Below, piece by piece: positions 19,221 through 29,901 of a stretch of 64,000 nucleotides of DNA (position 1 is the stretch's first letter; each line of letters opens with the position of its first letter). The DNA is from Candidatus Mycolicibacterium alkanivorans. GTDB lineage: Bacteria > Actinomycetota > Actinomycetes > Mycobacteriales > Mycobacteriaceae. The notes beneath the pieces were generated by a model that saw nothing but the letters and a program-made list of their open reading frames with translations, was not told the origin of the DNA and did not search any database. Location: the NCBI RefSeq assembly GCF_022760805.1, contig NZ_JAIVFL010000001.1, positions 2,046,001 through 2,110,000 of the forward strand. Reading direction: 5' to 3'. A program made the translations under genes and the position numbers.

Positions 19221-20509
19221 CCGGAATCTCTCCGCTGCTCGGCGCGATCGCGCTGATCGCTCTGGGTGGCCTGTTCGCTGCCATCGACGCCGCTATCAGC
19301 ACGGTCTCGGTGGCGCGGGTCGAGGAACTGGTACGCGACGAACGCCCCGGTGCGCTGCGCCTGGCCCGGATCATGGCCGAACGGCCGCGCTACATCAATC
19401 TCGTTGTGCTGCTGCGTATCGCGTGTGAAGCCGCGGCCACCGTGCTGCTGGTCGCCTTCCTGTGGGACGATCTCGGCTTGAAATGGGGCCTGGTGGCGGC
19501 CGCGGCGATCATGACCGTGGCCAGCTTCGTGGCGATGGGGGTCGGCCCGCGCACGCTGGGGCGCCAGCATGCCTACAGCATCGCGCTGGCGTCTGCCGTT
19601 CCGTTGCAAGCGATTTCGGTCCTGCTGACCCCGATCAGCCGGTTGCTGATCCTGCTCGGCAACGCGCTGACGCCGGGTCGTGGGTTCCGCAATGGGCCGT
19701 TCGCCTCCGAGATCGAATTGCGCGAAGTCGTCGACCTGGCCCAGCAGCGCGGCGTGGTCGCCGACGATGAGCGCCGGATGATCCAGTCGGTTTTCGAACT
19801 CGGCGACACCCCGGCCCGCGAGGTGATGGTGCCGCGCACCGAGATGGTGTGGATCGAGTCGGACAAGACGGCCGGCCAGGCGACCTCGTTGGCGGTCCGC
19901 AGCGGGCACTCCCGCATCCCGGTGGTCGGGGAGAACGTCGATGACATCGTCGGCGTCGTCTACCTCAAAGACCTTGTGCAGCGCACCTACTACTCCACCA
20001 ACAGCGGGCAGGACACCTCGGTGGCCGAGGTCATGCGCCCCGCGGTGTTCGTGCCGGACTCCAAGGCGCTGGACGACCTGTTGCGCGAGATGCAGCGCGA
20101 CCGCAACCACATGGCACTGCTCGTCGACGAATACGGCGCCATCGCCGGTCTGGTGACCATCGAGGACGTCCTCGAGGAGATCGTCGGCGAGATCGCCGAC
20201 GAATACGACACCGACGAGGTGGCGCCGGTCGAGGAGTTGGGCGACAACAAGTTCCGCGTGTCGGCCCGCCTTCCGATTGAGGACGTCGGCGAGCTGTACG
20301 ACGTCGAGTTCGAAGACGACCTCGACGTGGACACTGTCGGTGGTCTGGTGGCCCTGGAACTGGGCCGGGTCCCGTTGCCCGGTGCCGAGGTGGTCTCGCA
20401 CGGGCTGCGGCTGCGCGCCGAAGGCGGCCGCGACCACCGAGGCCGGGTCCGGATCGAAACCGTTCTGGTCAGCCGGACCGAATTGGAGGACGGGGAGATC
20501 GATGAGTGA
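19217..20509 (+). CDS. CorC/HlyC-type CNNM membrane protein
   Basis: 430 residues. N-terminal DUF21/CNNM transmembrane region, two CBS domains ([30 protein letters not shown]) and a C-terminal CorC_HlyC domain. Such proteins transport or sense magnesium or cobalt; older annotation calls them hemolysins. GTG start overlaps the ybeY stop. Equivalent of Rv2366c. Confidence 0.9.
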   Translation: MTGISPLLGAIALIALGGLFAAIDAAISTVSVARVEELVRDERPGALRLARIMAERPRYINLVVLLRIACEAAATVLLVAFLWDDLGLKWGLVAAAAIMTVASFVAMGVGPRTLGRQHAYSIALASAVPLQAISVLLTPISRLLILLGNALTPGRGFRNGPFASEIELREVVDLAQQRGVVADDERRMIQSVFELGDTPAREVMVPRTEMVWIESDKTAGQATSLAVRSGHSRIPVVGENVDDIVGVVYLKDLVQRTYYSTNSGQDTSVAEVMRPAVFVPDSKALDDLLREMQRDRNHMALLVDEYGAIAGLVTIEDVLEEIVGEIADEYDTDEVAPVEELGDNKFRVSARLPIEDVGELYDVEFEDDLDVDTVGGLVALELGRVPLPGAEVVSHGLRLRAEGGRDHRGRVRIETVLVSRTELEDGEIDE

Positions 20510-20600
20510 TCTCGACGCCGAAGACGCCGAGCTCGTGGGGCTCGCGCGCGGCGCGATGGGCCGAGCCGAAGCGGCCGAGGGCGCGGGGACACCGCAATGA
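20502..20600 (+). pseudogene. 32-codon remnant of the cytidine-deaminase-like gene (Rv2365c position)
   Basis: [20 protein letters not shown] is the typical beginning of the roughly 110-residue deaminase-like protein encoded between corC and era in actinobacteria, but the frame stops after 32 codons (GAGTPQ). The ATG overlaps the corC end by 8 nt. The rest of the domain, including the metal ligands, is absent, so the gene has been deleted internally. Confidence 0.6.
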
Positions 20601-20680
20601 GCATCGAGAGTGCTTCCAGGGCGGTAATCCGGCCGAAATCCCGTCCTCAGCGCACACTCGACGCCAGGATTGCACAGTGA
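20597..20680 (+). CDS. 27-codon linker ORF between deaminase remnant and era
   Basis: ATG overlaps the stop of the upstream remnant (ATGA) and its own stop overlaps the era GTG (GTGA). The peptide is basic (VIRPKSRPQRTLDARIAQ). It may serve only to carry ribosomes on to era after loss of the deaminase gene. No homology recognised. Confidence 0.35.
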   Translation: MSIESASRAVIRPKSRPQRTLDARIAQ

Positions 20681-21579
20681 ATGAGTTCCGTTCCGGTTTC
20701 GTGTGTTTCGTCGGCCGCCCCAACACCGGCAAGTCGACCCTGACCAACGCGCTGGTCGGCACCAAGGTGGCGATCACTTCCGACCGTCCGCAAACCACCC
20801 GGCACACCATCCGCGGCATCGTGCACCGCGAGGACTTCCAGATCGTGCTCGTCGACACCCCCGGCCTGCACCGCCCGCGCACGCTGCTGGGCAAGCGGCT
20901 CAACGACCTCGTGCGCGCCACCTACTCGGAGGTCGACGTCATCGGGCTGTGCATCCCCGCCGACGAGGCCATCGGGCCCGGTGACCGCTGGATCTACGAG
21001 CAGATCCGCGCGGTCGCCCCGAAAACCACCCTCGTCGTCATCGTCACCAAGATCGACAAGGTCGCCAAGGATAAGGTCGCTGAACAGCTCGTCGCGGTGC
21101 ACGAACTCGTCGGCGACACCGCCGCCGACATCGTCCCGGTCTCGGCGACCAAGGGCGAGCAGGTCGACGTCCTGATCGACGTGCTGGCCGCGCAACTGCC
21201 GCCCGGCCCGGCGTTCTATCCCGACGGCGAGCTCACCGATGAGCCGGAGGAAGTCCTCATGGCCGAGCTCATCCGCGAGGCGGCGCTGGAAGGTGTGCGC
21301 GACGAACTGCCGCACTCGCTGGCCGTCGTCATCGAGGACATCGAACCCCGTGAAGACCGCGACGACCTGATCGACGTGCGTGCCGTGCTCTACGTCGAGC
21401 GCGACAGCCAGAAGGGCATCGTCATCGGCAAGGGCGGCGCCCGGCTCAAGGAGGTCGGGACCGCCGCCCGCACCCAGATCGAGAAGCTGCTCGGCACCAA
21501 GGTGTATCTGGACCTGCGGGTCAAGATCGCCAAGAACTGGCAGCGTGACCCCAAACAGCTTGGGCGCCTAGGCTTCTAG
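20677..21579 (+). CDS. era: GTPase Era
   Basis: 300 residues. G1 GRPNTGKST, G3 DTPGL, G4-type VTKID and the C-terminal KH domain (KGIVIGKGGARLKEVG). Era binds 16S rRNA and assists 30S assembly, fitting the ybeY neighbourhood. GTG start (VNEFRSGFVCFVGRPN). Confidence 0.95.
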   Translation: MNEFRSGFVCFVGRPNTGKSTLTNALVGTKVAITSDRPQTTRHTIRGIVHREDFQIVLVDTPGLHRPRTLLGKRLNDLVRATYSEVDVIGLCIPADEAIGPGDRWIYEQIRAVAPKTTLVVIVTKIDKVAKDKVAEQLVAVHELVGDTAADIVPVSATKGEQVDVLIDVLAAQLPPGPAFYPDGELTDEPEEVLMAELIREAALEGVRDELPHSLAVVIEDIEPREDRDDLIDVRAVLYVERDSQKGIVIGKGGARLKEVGTAARTQIEKLLGTKVYLDLRVKIAKNWQRDPKQLGRLGF

Positions 21580-21701
21580 ATCGCGAATGGTCGGCGTGTC
21601 CCACCACCGATCGGCTCGGATTGACGTTCACAGCCGTGGCGAGGTCGAGACTAACGGCGCGGGTCCGCGTGGATGTCGCAGTGTCGTGGGAAACTCGTCT
21701 G

Positions 21702-22523
21702 ATGCGGCTGTACCGGGACCGGGCGGTCGTGCTGCGCCAGCACAAACTCGGTGAGGCCGATCGCATCGTCACCTTGTTGACCCGCGACCACGGTCTGGTC
21801 CGCGCGGTGGCCAAGGGCGTTCGGCGTACCCGCAGCAAGTTCGGCTCCCGGCTCGAGCCGTTCGCGCACATCGACGTCCAGCTGCACCCGGGCCGCAACC
21901 TCGACATCGTCACCCAGGTGGTGTCCATCGACGCCTTCGCCACCGACATCGTCAGCGATTACGGCCGCTACACCTGCGCCTGCGCCGTCCTGGAGACCGC
22001 CGAGCGCCTCGCCGGTGAGGAGCGCGCCCCGGCCCCCGCGCTGCACCGGCTCACCGTCGGTGCGCTGCGTGCGGTGGCCGACGGGCGCCGTCCCCGCGAA
22101 CTGGTCCTCGACGCCTATCTGCTGCGGGCCATGGCGATCGCCGGCTGGGCGCCGGCCCTGACCGAATGCGCCCGCTGCGCGGCCCCCGGACCGCACCGCG
22201 CCTTCCACATCGCCGCTGGTGGCAGTGTGTGCATGCACTGCCGGCCGTCCGGGTCGACCACCCCGCCGCAGGCCGTGCTGGATCTGATGTCGGCGCTGCA
22301 CGAGGGCGACTGGGAGGCCGCGGAAGGTTCGTCGCCGTCACACCGCAGCCACGCCAGCGGTCTGGTCGCCGCTCACCTGCAATGGCACCTGGAACGCCAG
22401 CTGCGAACGCTGCCGTTGGTGGAGCGTGTCTACCGGCAGCCCGCCAATCACGGTAAGGAGATGTTCAGGCAGGATGTGCCCCATGGCGATGAACCGGGTG
22501 ACCAGCTCGTGGCGGGGGGCTGA
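21702..22523 (+). CDS. recO: DNA repair protein RecO
   Basis: 273 residues from ATG 21702 ([20 protein letters not shown]). N-terminal OB fold and C-terminal helical part with a four-Cys zinc site (CARC and CMHC). RecO loads RecA with RecR. The end (after LVERVYRQ) differs from the tuberculosis protein and overlaps uppS by 41 nt. Confidence 0.93.
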   Translation: MRLYRDRAVVLRQHKLGEADRIVTLLTRDHGLVRAVAKGVRRTRSKFGSRLEPFAHIDVQLHPGRNLDIVTQVVSIDAFATDIVSDYGRYTCACAVLETAERLAGEERAPAPALHRLTVGALRAVADGRRPRELVLDAYLLRAMAIAGWAPALTECARCAAPGPHRAFHIAAGGSVCMHCRPSGSTTPPQAVLDLMSALHEGDWEAAEGSSPSHRSHASGLVAAHLQWHLERQLRTLPLVERVYRQPANHGKEMFRQDVPHGDEPGDQLVAGG

Positions 22524-23397
22524 GCGCAGGCGGAAGGACCAGTTTCCCCAACTGCCCCCAGCGCCCGACGACTACCCGACGTTCCCCGACACCTCGAGCT
22601 GGCCCGTTGTCTTCCCCGAGCTGCCGCCGGCGCCCGGCGGGGGACCGCGCCGCCCGCCCCAGCACACCTCCAAGGCCGTGCCGCCGGCGATCCCCGCCGA
22701 CCAGATGCCCAAGCATGTGGCCGTCGTCATGGACGGTAACGGCCGGTGGGCCACCCAACGGGGGCTGAGCCGCACCGAGGGCCACAAGATGGGCGAGGCG
22801 GTGCTGATCGACATCACCTGCGGGGCCGTCGAGATCGGCATCAAGCACCTGACGGTGTACGCGTTCTCCACCGAGAACTGGCGGCGCAGCGCCGACGAGG
22901 TTCGCTTCCTGATGGGCTTCAACCGCGAAGTGGTGCGCCGGCGTCGGGAGAACCTCGACATCATCGGTGTGCAGATGCGCTGGGTGGGTTCCCGCGCGCG
23001 GATGTGGCGCAGCGTCATCAAGGAATTCGACATCGCCGAAAACATGACGACGAACAACGACGTCATCACCGTGAACTACTGCGTCAACTACGGTGGCCGT
23101 GCCGAAATCGCCGAAGCGGCAAGGCAAATCGCGTGTGAGGCCGCCGCGGGCCGCATCGACCCGGAGCGGGTGGGTGAAGCAACCATCGCCCGGCACCTGT
23201 ACCGTCCGGACATCCCCGATGTCGACCTGTTCATCCGCACGTCGGGGGAGCAGCGGTCGAGCAACTTCATGCTGTGGCAGGCCGCCTACGCCGAATACGT
23301 GTTCCAGGACAAACTCTGGCCGGACTACGACCGCCGCGACCTGTGGGCCGCATGCGAGGAGTACGCCGAGCGCAACCGGCGCTTCGGCCGGGCCTAG
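22483..23397 (+). CDS. uppS: Long-chain (Z)-isoprenyl diphosphate synthase (decaprenyl-PP)
   Basis: 304 residues. cis-Prenyltransferase motifs [38 protein letters not shown] and [11 protein letters not shown] are intact, matching Rv2361c, which makes the C50 lipid carrier for cell-wall assembly. The mycobacterial N-terminal extension ([20 protein letters not shown]) is present. ATG 22483 is chosen; ATG 22489 and GTG 22498 are possible. It overlaps recO. Confidence 0.93.
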   Translation: MAMNRVTSSWRGAERRRKDQFPQLPPAPDDYPTFPDTSSWPVVFPELPPAPGGGPRRPPQHTSKAVPPAIPADQMPKHVAVVMDGNGRWATQRGLSRTEGHKMGEAVLIDITCGAVEIGIKHLTVYAFSTENWRRSADEVRFLMGFNREVVRRRRENLDIIGVQMRWVGSRARMWRSVIKEFDIAENMTTNNDVITVNYCVNYGGRAEIAEAARQIACEAAAGRIDPERVGEATIARHLYRPDIPDVDLFIRTSGEQRSSNFMLWQAAYAEYVFQDKLWPDYDRRDLWAACEEYAERNRRFGRA

Positions 23398-23441
23398 CCC
23401 GGCGACGATGCGGGCCGGTGGCCCGGGGAGGAGGCGGGCAG

Positions 23442-23843
23442 ATGAGTTCTAGTTCCGTGGAGCTTGGGGCGCGACTGGCCGAGGCGTTGCGCGACGTGAT
23501 GCCGGTCGACGTCGAGGACGACGGCGCCCTGACCGTCCGGCACGAGGGCACGTTCGCGTCGTTGCGCACCGTGACGATAGCCGACGACATCGAGATGGTG
23601 TCGGTGACCCAGGTGCTGGCCTGGGACCTGCCGCTCAACGCTGACTTGCGCAAACGCGTTGCGGCACAAGCGCAGGCGACGATGCTGGGGACGGTGACGC
23701 TGATCGAGCAGCCGGGCAGGCGCGGCGATGTGATGCTGCGCTACAACTTTCCGGGCGACGGGCTGGGGGATCAGGCTTTGCGCACGCTGGTGCTGATGGT
23801 GCTGGCCGCCGGCGTCGACGCGCGGCGCGCGTTGGTCGACTAG
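23442..23843 (+). CDS. Conserved hypothetical protein (Rv2360c-like)
   Basis: 133 residues, ATG with GGGGAGGAGG upstream. The sequence (VDVEDDGALTVRHEGTFASL, EMVSVTQVLAWDLPLN, GDVMLRYNFPGDGLGD) resembles the YbjN/SycE-like T3SS-chaperone fold used by small mycobacterial proteins. Follows uppS in the same direction. Function unknown. Confidence 0.7.
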   Translation: MSSSSVELGARLAEALRDVMPVDVEDDGALTVRHEGTFASLRTVTIADDIEMVSVTQVLAWDLPLNADLRKRVAAQAQATMLGTVTLIEQPGRRGDVMLRYNFPGDGLGDQALRTLVLMVLAAGVDARRALVD

Positions 23844-23913
23844 GGGTAGCCAGCGGATGCGGCACCGAAATCGACGCGAGCGCGCCGCAGTTCGAGTGAG
23901 CCTCAGGCCGGCG

Positions 23914-24393
23914 TCAATCTCGATTCAGGCCCGTCGGGTTGTCAGGAGAGAGTCGCTGTGAGGCGGGCACTGGTCTTGTGCGTCGGCACTCGGCGCAGGT
24001 GCCGAACAACTCGACGGTGTGACTCACGTCGGAAAACCCTTGTGCGTCAGCCACTTCGGCAGCCCAGGCTTCGACCTCGCGGCCGCTGACCTCGACCGCC
24101 GAGCCGCAGTGCCGGCACACCAGATGGTGGTGATGGTCGGGTGCCGAGCAGCGCCGGTAGACCGACTCGCCGGTGTCGGTGCGCACCATGTCCACCAGGT
24201 CCGCTGACGACAGCGACTGCAGAGTGCGGTAGACCGTGGTCAGTCCGATGTTCTCGCCGCGGCGGCGCAACTGGTCGTGCAGTTCCTGGGCGGAACGGAA
24301 CTCGTCGACCGAATCCAACAGCGCCATGATGGCCGCCCGCTGGCGGGTGGCACGCACGCCCGTCCCGGGAGCGCGGACATCGGATCCCGTCAC
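23914..24393 (-). CDS. zur: Zinc uptake regulator Zur (FurB)
   Basis: 159 residues. Fur family: winged helix (RATRQRAAIMALLDSVDEF, GLTTVYRTLQSL), HHHHLVCRHCGSAVEV and CAEC form the metal sites, the two CxxC pairs being the structural zinc. It represses zinc uptake genes when zinc is sufficient. GTG start overlaps the smtB stop, so both regulators are cotranscribed as in Rv2358-Rv2359. Confidence 0.93.
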   Translation of the reverse strand: MTGSDVRAPGTGVRATRQRAAIMALLDSVDEFRSAQELHDQLRRRGENIGLTTVYRTLQSLSSADLVDMVRTDTGESVYRRCSAPDHHHHLVCRHCGSAVEVSGREVEAWAAEVADAQGFSDVSHTVELFGTCAECRRTRPVPASQRLSPDNPTGLNRD

Positions 24394-24695
24394 GCGAGGT
24401 CCTCCCCGGCGTGGCTGATCGCGGCCACGACGATCTCGGCGAGGTGGTCGTCGACCAGCCGGTACGTCACCTCGCGGCCGGAGCGCTCGCCGGCCACCAC
24501 ACCCGCAGCCTTCAAGATCCGCAGATGCTGACTGACCAGCGGCTGGGGAACGTCGAGGGCGTCGACGAGCTCGTGCACGCAGCGCTGCGACTCGCGCAAC
24601 TGCAACACGATGGCGATGCGAACCGGCGCGGCCAGCGCCCGCAGCAACTCTCCGGCGCGCTCGAGGAGAGCGACGTGGTCGGCGGCGGTGGTCAC
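24390..24695 (-). CDS. smtB: ArsR/SmtB-family zinc-sensing repressor
   Basis: 101 residues. HTH RCVHELVDALDVPQPLVSQH and the alpha-5 metal site pattern D-x-H-x10-H-x2-E (DDHLAEIVVAAISHAGE) are complete, indicating zinc sensing. GTG start follows directly on the stop of an upstream 76-codon ORF. Shorter at the N-terminus than the tuberculosis protein. Zinc would release SmtB and allow Zur expression. Confidence 0.9.
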   Translation of the reverse strand: MTTAADHVALLERAGELLRALAAPVRIAIVLQLRESQRCVHELVDALDVPQPLVSQHLRILKAAGVVAGERSGREVTYRLVDDHLAEIVVAAISHAGEDLA

Positions 24696-24925
24696 TAGGG
24701 CACCACACGATTGACCATACCGCGGACGGTATTGCGATGTTGATTCGCAAACTCGCCAGATTCGACGATCCCGCCGACGCGCAGATCGGAATCGAACGAC
24801 CCAATGGGGGACTGATCCGCGTCATCTACCGCTGCCGGCACGACGACCAGCCCTGCATCCCCAACCTCCACGGAGCCGCGCAAACCCTGCGAAACGCGGC
24901 TTGAGGTTGACTCATGAAGTGTCAT
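24695..24925 (-). CDS. Putative 76-residue protein upstream of smtB
   Basis: ATG is preceded by a perfect AGGAGG at 7 nt (24933-24938), and the TAG stop shares a base with the smtB GTG, so it looks like the first gene of the smtB-zur operon. The product is acidic-neutral and without recognised domain (GLVVVPAAVDDADQSPIGSF). A TAGCGT -10 lies upstream (24951-24956). Third-position GC is only moderate, and an antisense 55-codon ORF (24737-24904) reads at least as well, so only one of the two may be real. Confidence 0.45.
   Translation of the reverse strand: MTLHESTSSRVSQGLRGSVEVGDAGLVVVPAAVDDADQSPIGSFDSDLRVGGIVESGEFANQHRNTVRGMVNRVVP
24737..24904 (+). CDS. Possible 55-residue ORF antisense to the smtB-leader ORF
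   Basis: Codon use (about three quarters G/C in third position) and composition (RVIYRCRHDDQPCIPNLHGA) are protein-like, with two Cys and two His that could bind metal. It lacks a good Shine-Dalgarno. It overlaps the minus-strand ORF almost completely. Could be a relic or a genuine small protein. Confidence 0.3.
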   Translation: MLIRKLARFDDPADAQIGIERPNGGLIRVIYRCRHDDQPCIPNLHGAAQTLRNAA

Positions 24926-24957
24926 GCCATCACCTCCTGAACAGGCGGGGACGCTAT

Positions 24958-24972
24958 TGGAAATCATTTCCA
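24958..24972. promoter_or_regulatory. Zur-box-like operator of the smtB-zur transcription unit
   Basis: TGGAAATCATTTCCA is a perfect 7-1-7 palindrome, close to the core of mycobacterial Zur boxes (GAAAATCATTTTC). It abuts the minus-strand -10 box TAGCGT. Two TGTTCCA direct repeats 8 bp apart (24978-24984, 24986-24992) lie next to it and could be a second regulator site. Confidence 0.55.
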
Positions 24973-25089
24973 CTTGGTGTTCCACTGTTCCATGCACGAT
25001 GACGCATGTCAAAGGCGGGTAGACGGGTCGCTAGGCTATGGGGCTGTTGCCCGCAGAAAGACCAGACAGACAAAGGAGTGGCACCCATC

Positions 25090-26472
<1,383 letters not shown>

Positions 26473-26474
26473 CG

Positions 26475-28484
26475 CTAGAACCGGCCGCCGCCGCCGAACA
26501 TCCCGCCGCCCGACGAGCCCTGCGACCCGCCGAAGGTGGTCGACGTCCAGCCGCCGCCGCGCATGCCGCCGCGCATGCCGCCGGACAGGATGTTACCGAG
26601 GATGATCCCACCGATCACCGCGCCCATGTCCGACGAACGGCCAACGCCGCCATAATGATTCATGTAGGCTCGCTGTGCGGACTGCACATCCTCGTTGGCC
26701 AGCTGCTGGGCCTGCGCCGCCAGCAGTGAGGCTCCGTTGGCGTGCGCGATCGCCTCGGTGATGTTGGACTTCTTCTTCGACTGCGCGGCTTCCAGCTGGC
26801 GCACCGCCTCGTTGAGTCGGGTGCGGGCCTCCGGCCCGACGCTGCCGCGGCGGGTGTCGACGTAGTCCGACACCGAGCGGACCCGCGATTGCGCGGCGAA
26901 CAGCGCCTGGTCGTAGGACCGGCTGAGCCGTTCGGCGGCCTCGCGCTCCTCGGCGACGGCGGCCAGCAGTCGGTCGAGGTGAGCGTCGGCCTCGGTCAGC
27001 TGGGTGAACGCACCCAATGGGTCGGTCGCCCCGGCGCTCTGCGCCGCGGTGACCGCCTTGACCGCGGCATCGCGCGCCGCCGACAGTTCGGCGGCATTGG
27101 CCAGCGAACCCTGCGCCAGCTGAGTGGCGGCCTGGTTGATCCCGTTCTGGATGTCGGTGATCGCCGCCGGCAATGTGCTCACCGCCTTGCGGATGTCGCT
27201 GGCCGCGCTGTCCACCGCGGCGAGCATCGAACTGGCTTGCTGCAGAGCCGATTCCGCGCCTCGCACGCTGTCGATCAGCTCACCCTGCTTGCCGGCGACC
27301 GGCTTGGCCACCAGTTCGCGTCCCCGGGTGATCGACTCGTCGGCGAAGGCCAGCCGTTCTTTGGCGGCGTTGACGTTGCGCGCCACCGACGCCAGCGCGG
27401 AGTCGGCGAACTCGCTGTGCAACTGGGTCAGCTTCTGCTGTGACGGCTCGATGCGGGCGGTGACGTCCACCAGCTGCTGGGTCAGCGCGTCGAGCCGGTC
27501 GGGGGCGTTGATCACCAGGTCGCGCAGCTGCTGGAAGGACTGGGTCTGTGTCTCGAGCTCGCGGTTGGCGCGTGCCGCCGCGACCACCACGCGGGTCAGC
27601 AGATCGCGGCGCTGCGCCGGAGTTTCGGGCACCGCGTCGTCGAGCTGCTGACGGACGTTGAACGCCTGCTTCAGGGTGATCCTGGCGTTCTCGACGGCCT
27701 TGGCGAACGGCTCGGTCTGCTGCGGACCGAACTCCTCGGCGGCCAGCTCCAGCTCATTGTTGCTGGTGCGCACCGCGTTGTCGACGTCGACGACGATCGA
27801 GCGGGACAGCTCGTCGAGGGCGTCGACGGGCACCGAGGCCAGCGCATTCGGGTCGGTCGGGTCCACCCTCTTGGCCGCAGCCACCTCGGCCTCGTGGCGC
27901 TTGCGCTTGCGGTGGCGGCTCCACAAGATCAGCAGCACGATCGCCAGCAGGATGAGCGCGGCGATGATCAGCACCGGCACCCACGAGATGCTCGCCGCGG
28001 TTCCGCCCGAGGACGCGCCCAGCGCAGCGAGCCCGTTGGCCGCCGCAATGGCCGCACCTGCCCAGTCGTTGCCGCGCAGGGCGGGCTCGATCTTGTCGCG
28101 GCGGATGTCGTCGACCTTGGTTGAGCTGCCGCCTGCCGCGGCCGGCGGCACCAGGAAGGCGTAGGAGCGCTCGCCGGTGGCCACGGCCAGGATCGCGTCT
28201 TGATCGCCCAGGTCGCTGACCACGCGGGTGTCCTGCGCCCAGGACACCGCGCCCTTGGGGGCGAACGAGTCCACGAACACCACCCACAGGCGTACGTGGC
28301 GGTCGGAGTACAGCCGGTCGACGGCCTTCTGCACGTCGGAGAGCTGCTTGTCGTTCAGCACGCCGGCGTTGTCGGTGACGTAGTCGGGCAGCCGGAACGG
28401 GGGCTCAGCCGTGGCGGTCGGTGCTACCAGTGTTGCGACCGTCAGGATGGCGGCGAGCAGGCTGAACAGACGAGCGAGGCGCAT
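26475..28484 (-). CDS. TPM-domain membrane protein with coiled-coil region (Rv2345-like)
   Basis: 669 residues. Signal peptide (LFSLLAAILTVATLVAPTATA), TPM domain (YVTDNAGVLNDKQLSDVQKA), a membrane span (VPVLIIAALILLAIVLLILW), basic KRKRHEAE, a long helical/coiled-coil region and a Gly-rich tail (SGGMRGGMRGGGW). Similar TPM proteins assist envelope or photosystem assembly; the role here is unknown. The ATG follows TACATT by 8 nt, so it may be leaderless and divergent from dgt. Confidence 0.85.
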   Translation of the reverse strand: MRLARLFSLLAAILTVATLVAPTATAEPPFRLPDYVTDNAGVLNDKQLSDVQKAVDRLYSDRHVRLWVVFVDSFAPKGAVSWAQDTRVVSDLGDQDAILAVATGERSYAFLVPPAAAGGSSTKVDDIRRDKIEPALRGNDWAGAAIAAANGLAALGASSGGTAASISWVPVLIIAALILLAIVLLILWSRHRKRKRHEAEVAAAKRVDPTDPNALASVPVDALDELSRSIVVDVDNAVRTSNNELELAAEEFGPQQTEPFAKAVENARITLKQAFNVRQQLDDAVPETPAQRRDLLTRVVVAAARANRELETQTQSFQQLRDLVINAPDRLDALTQQLVDVTARIEPSQQKLTQLHSEFADSALASVARNVNAAKERLAFADESITRGRELVAKPVAGKQGELIDSVRGAESALQQASSMLAAVDSAASDIRKAVSTLPAAITDIQNGINQAATQLAQGSLANAAELSAARDAAVKAVTAAQSAGATDPLGAFTQLTEADAHLDRLLAAVAEEREAAERLSRSYDQALFAAQSRVRSVSDYVDTRRGSVGPEARTRLNEAVRQLEAAQSKKKSNITEAIAHANGASLLAAQAQQLANEDVQSAQRAYMNHYGGVGRSSDMGAVIGGIILGNILSGGMRGGMRGGGWTSTTFGGSQGSSGGGMFGGGGRF

Positions 28485-28517
28485 GAGCGTCAAATGTAGC
28501 TGGCAGACTGTGCCTCG

Positions 28518-29810
28518 GTGACGACGATTCAGCAGGGCCGCTACGACGAGGCCGACCACGAGCGGGCGGTGGCGGAGACGGCCAAGACCGCCGGGCTGCC
28601 CGGTACGACGACCGAGCACCGGACCGACTTCGCCCGCGACGGTGCCCGGGTGCTGCACTGCGCGGCGCTTCGCCGCCTGGCCGACAAGACCCAGGTGGTC
28701 GGGCCGCGCGAGAGCGAGAACCCGCGCACCCGTCTCACGCACTCGCTGGAGGTCGCCCAGATCGGCCGGGGGATGGCGGTGCCGCTGGGCTGCGATCCCG
28801 ACCTGGTGGACATGGCCGGCCTGGCACACGACATCGGTCACCCGCCCTATGGGCACAACGGCGAGCGGGCCCTCGACGAGTTCGCCTCCGCCTGCGGAGG
28901 ATTCGAGGGCAACGCCCAGAACTTCCGGATCCTGACCCGCATCGAGCCCAAAGTCCTTGACGCCGATGGCCGTAGCGTCGGCCTCAACCTCACCCGCGCC
29001 GGGCTGGACGCCGTCACGAAGTATCCGTGGTTCCGCGGTGCGCGCGGGCGCAAGTTCGGCTTCTACGAAGACGACCGGGAACTGGCGCAGTGGGTGCGCG
29101 GCGGTCTGCCCGCCGAACGGCCGTGCCTGGAGTCGCAGGTGATGGACTGGGCCGACGATGTGGCCTATTCGGTGCACGACGTCGAGGACGGTGTGGTGTC
29201 GGGTCGGATCGACCTGCGGGTGCTGGCCGACGACGACGCCGCCGCGGCCCTGGGCCCGCTGGGCGAGTCCAGCGCGATCGACGCCGGACGCGGGCTGGGC
29301 GCCGGGGATCTGGAGCACGCCGCGCGCCGGTTGTCCCGGCTGCCGGTGGTCGCCGACGTCGGCAAGTACGACGGAACGCTGGCCGCCTCGGTGGCCCTCA
29401 AGCGGCTGACCAGTGAGCTGGTCGGCCGGTTCGCCTCGGCCGCGATCGCGCTGACCCACGAGGTTGCCGGGCCGCAGCCGCTGGTGCGCTACCAGGCCGA
29501 TCTGCATGTGCCCGCCACGGTGCGCGCCGAGGTCGCGGTGCTCAAGACACTGGCGCTGCAGTTCATCATGTCCGACCCCCGGCACCTGGAACTGCAGGCG
29601 CGGCAACGGGACCGCATCCACCGGGTGGCGCACTGGCTGCTCGAGGGCGCACCGGCGACGCTGGACACCATCTTCGCGCCCGCGTTCAACGCCGCGCCCG
29701 ACGACGCCGCGCGGCTGCGCGTCGTCGTCGACCAGATCGCCTCCTACACCGAGGGCCGCCTGGAACGCATCGACGCCGGCATCGGCGACGATCCGCCGCG
29801 CCGGCAGTAA
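28518..29810 (+). CDS. dgt: Deoxyguanosine triphosphate triphosphohydrolase
   Basis: 430 residues. HD-domain motifs [15 protein letters not shown] and [16 protein letters not shown] give the metal-binding His and Asp residues. Hydrolyses dGTP to deoxyguanosine and triphosphate. GTG start 8 nt after CAGACT. Equivalent to Rv2344c and followed by dnaG. Confidence 0.93.
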   Translation: MTTIQQGRYDEADHERAVAETAKTAGLPGTTTEHRTDFARDGARVLHCAALRRLADKTQVVGPRESENPRTRLTHSLEVAQIGRGMAVPLGCDPDLVDMAGLAHDIGHPPYGHNGERALDEFASACGGFEGNAQNFRILTRIEPKVLDADGRSVGLNLTRAGLDAVTKYPWFRGARGRKFGFYEDDRELAQWVRGGLPAERPCLESQVMDWADDVAYSVHDVEDGVVSGRIDLRVLADDDAAAALGPLGESSAIDAGRGLGAGDLEHAARRLSRLPVVADVGKYDGTLAASVALKRLTSELVGRFASAAIALTHEVAGPQPLVRYQADLHVPATVRAEVAVLKTLALQFIMSDPRHLELQARQRDRIHRVAHWLLEGAPATLDTIFAPAFNAAPDDAARLRVVVDQIASYTEGRLERIDAGIGDDPPRRQ

Positions 29811-29901
29811 CGTCAGGGTTGCGATCGGTGCTCAACGTCACCTAGACGTTACGCTCGGCGACCTGGCCAAGTGCCTCGCGGGTCCGCTCTAGACTGTGCC
29901 G

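Noticed and set aside
25006..25089. Earlier starts for glyS
   Set aside because: They add an unlikely Cys/Trp-containing stretch and GTG 25078 falls within the AAGGAG site that serves GTG 25090.
28485..29633. Minus-strand upstream extension of the TPM-domain gene to more than 1000 codons
   Set aside because: The extension is antisense to dgt and has no recognisable protein; the signal peptide begins at ATG 28484 with a promoter in place.
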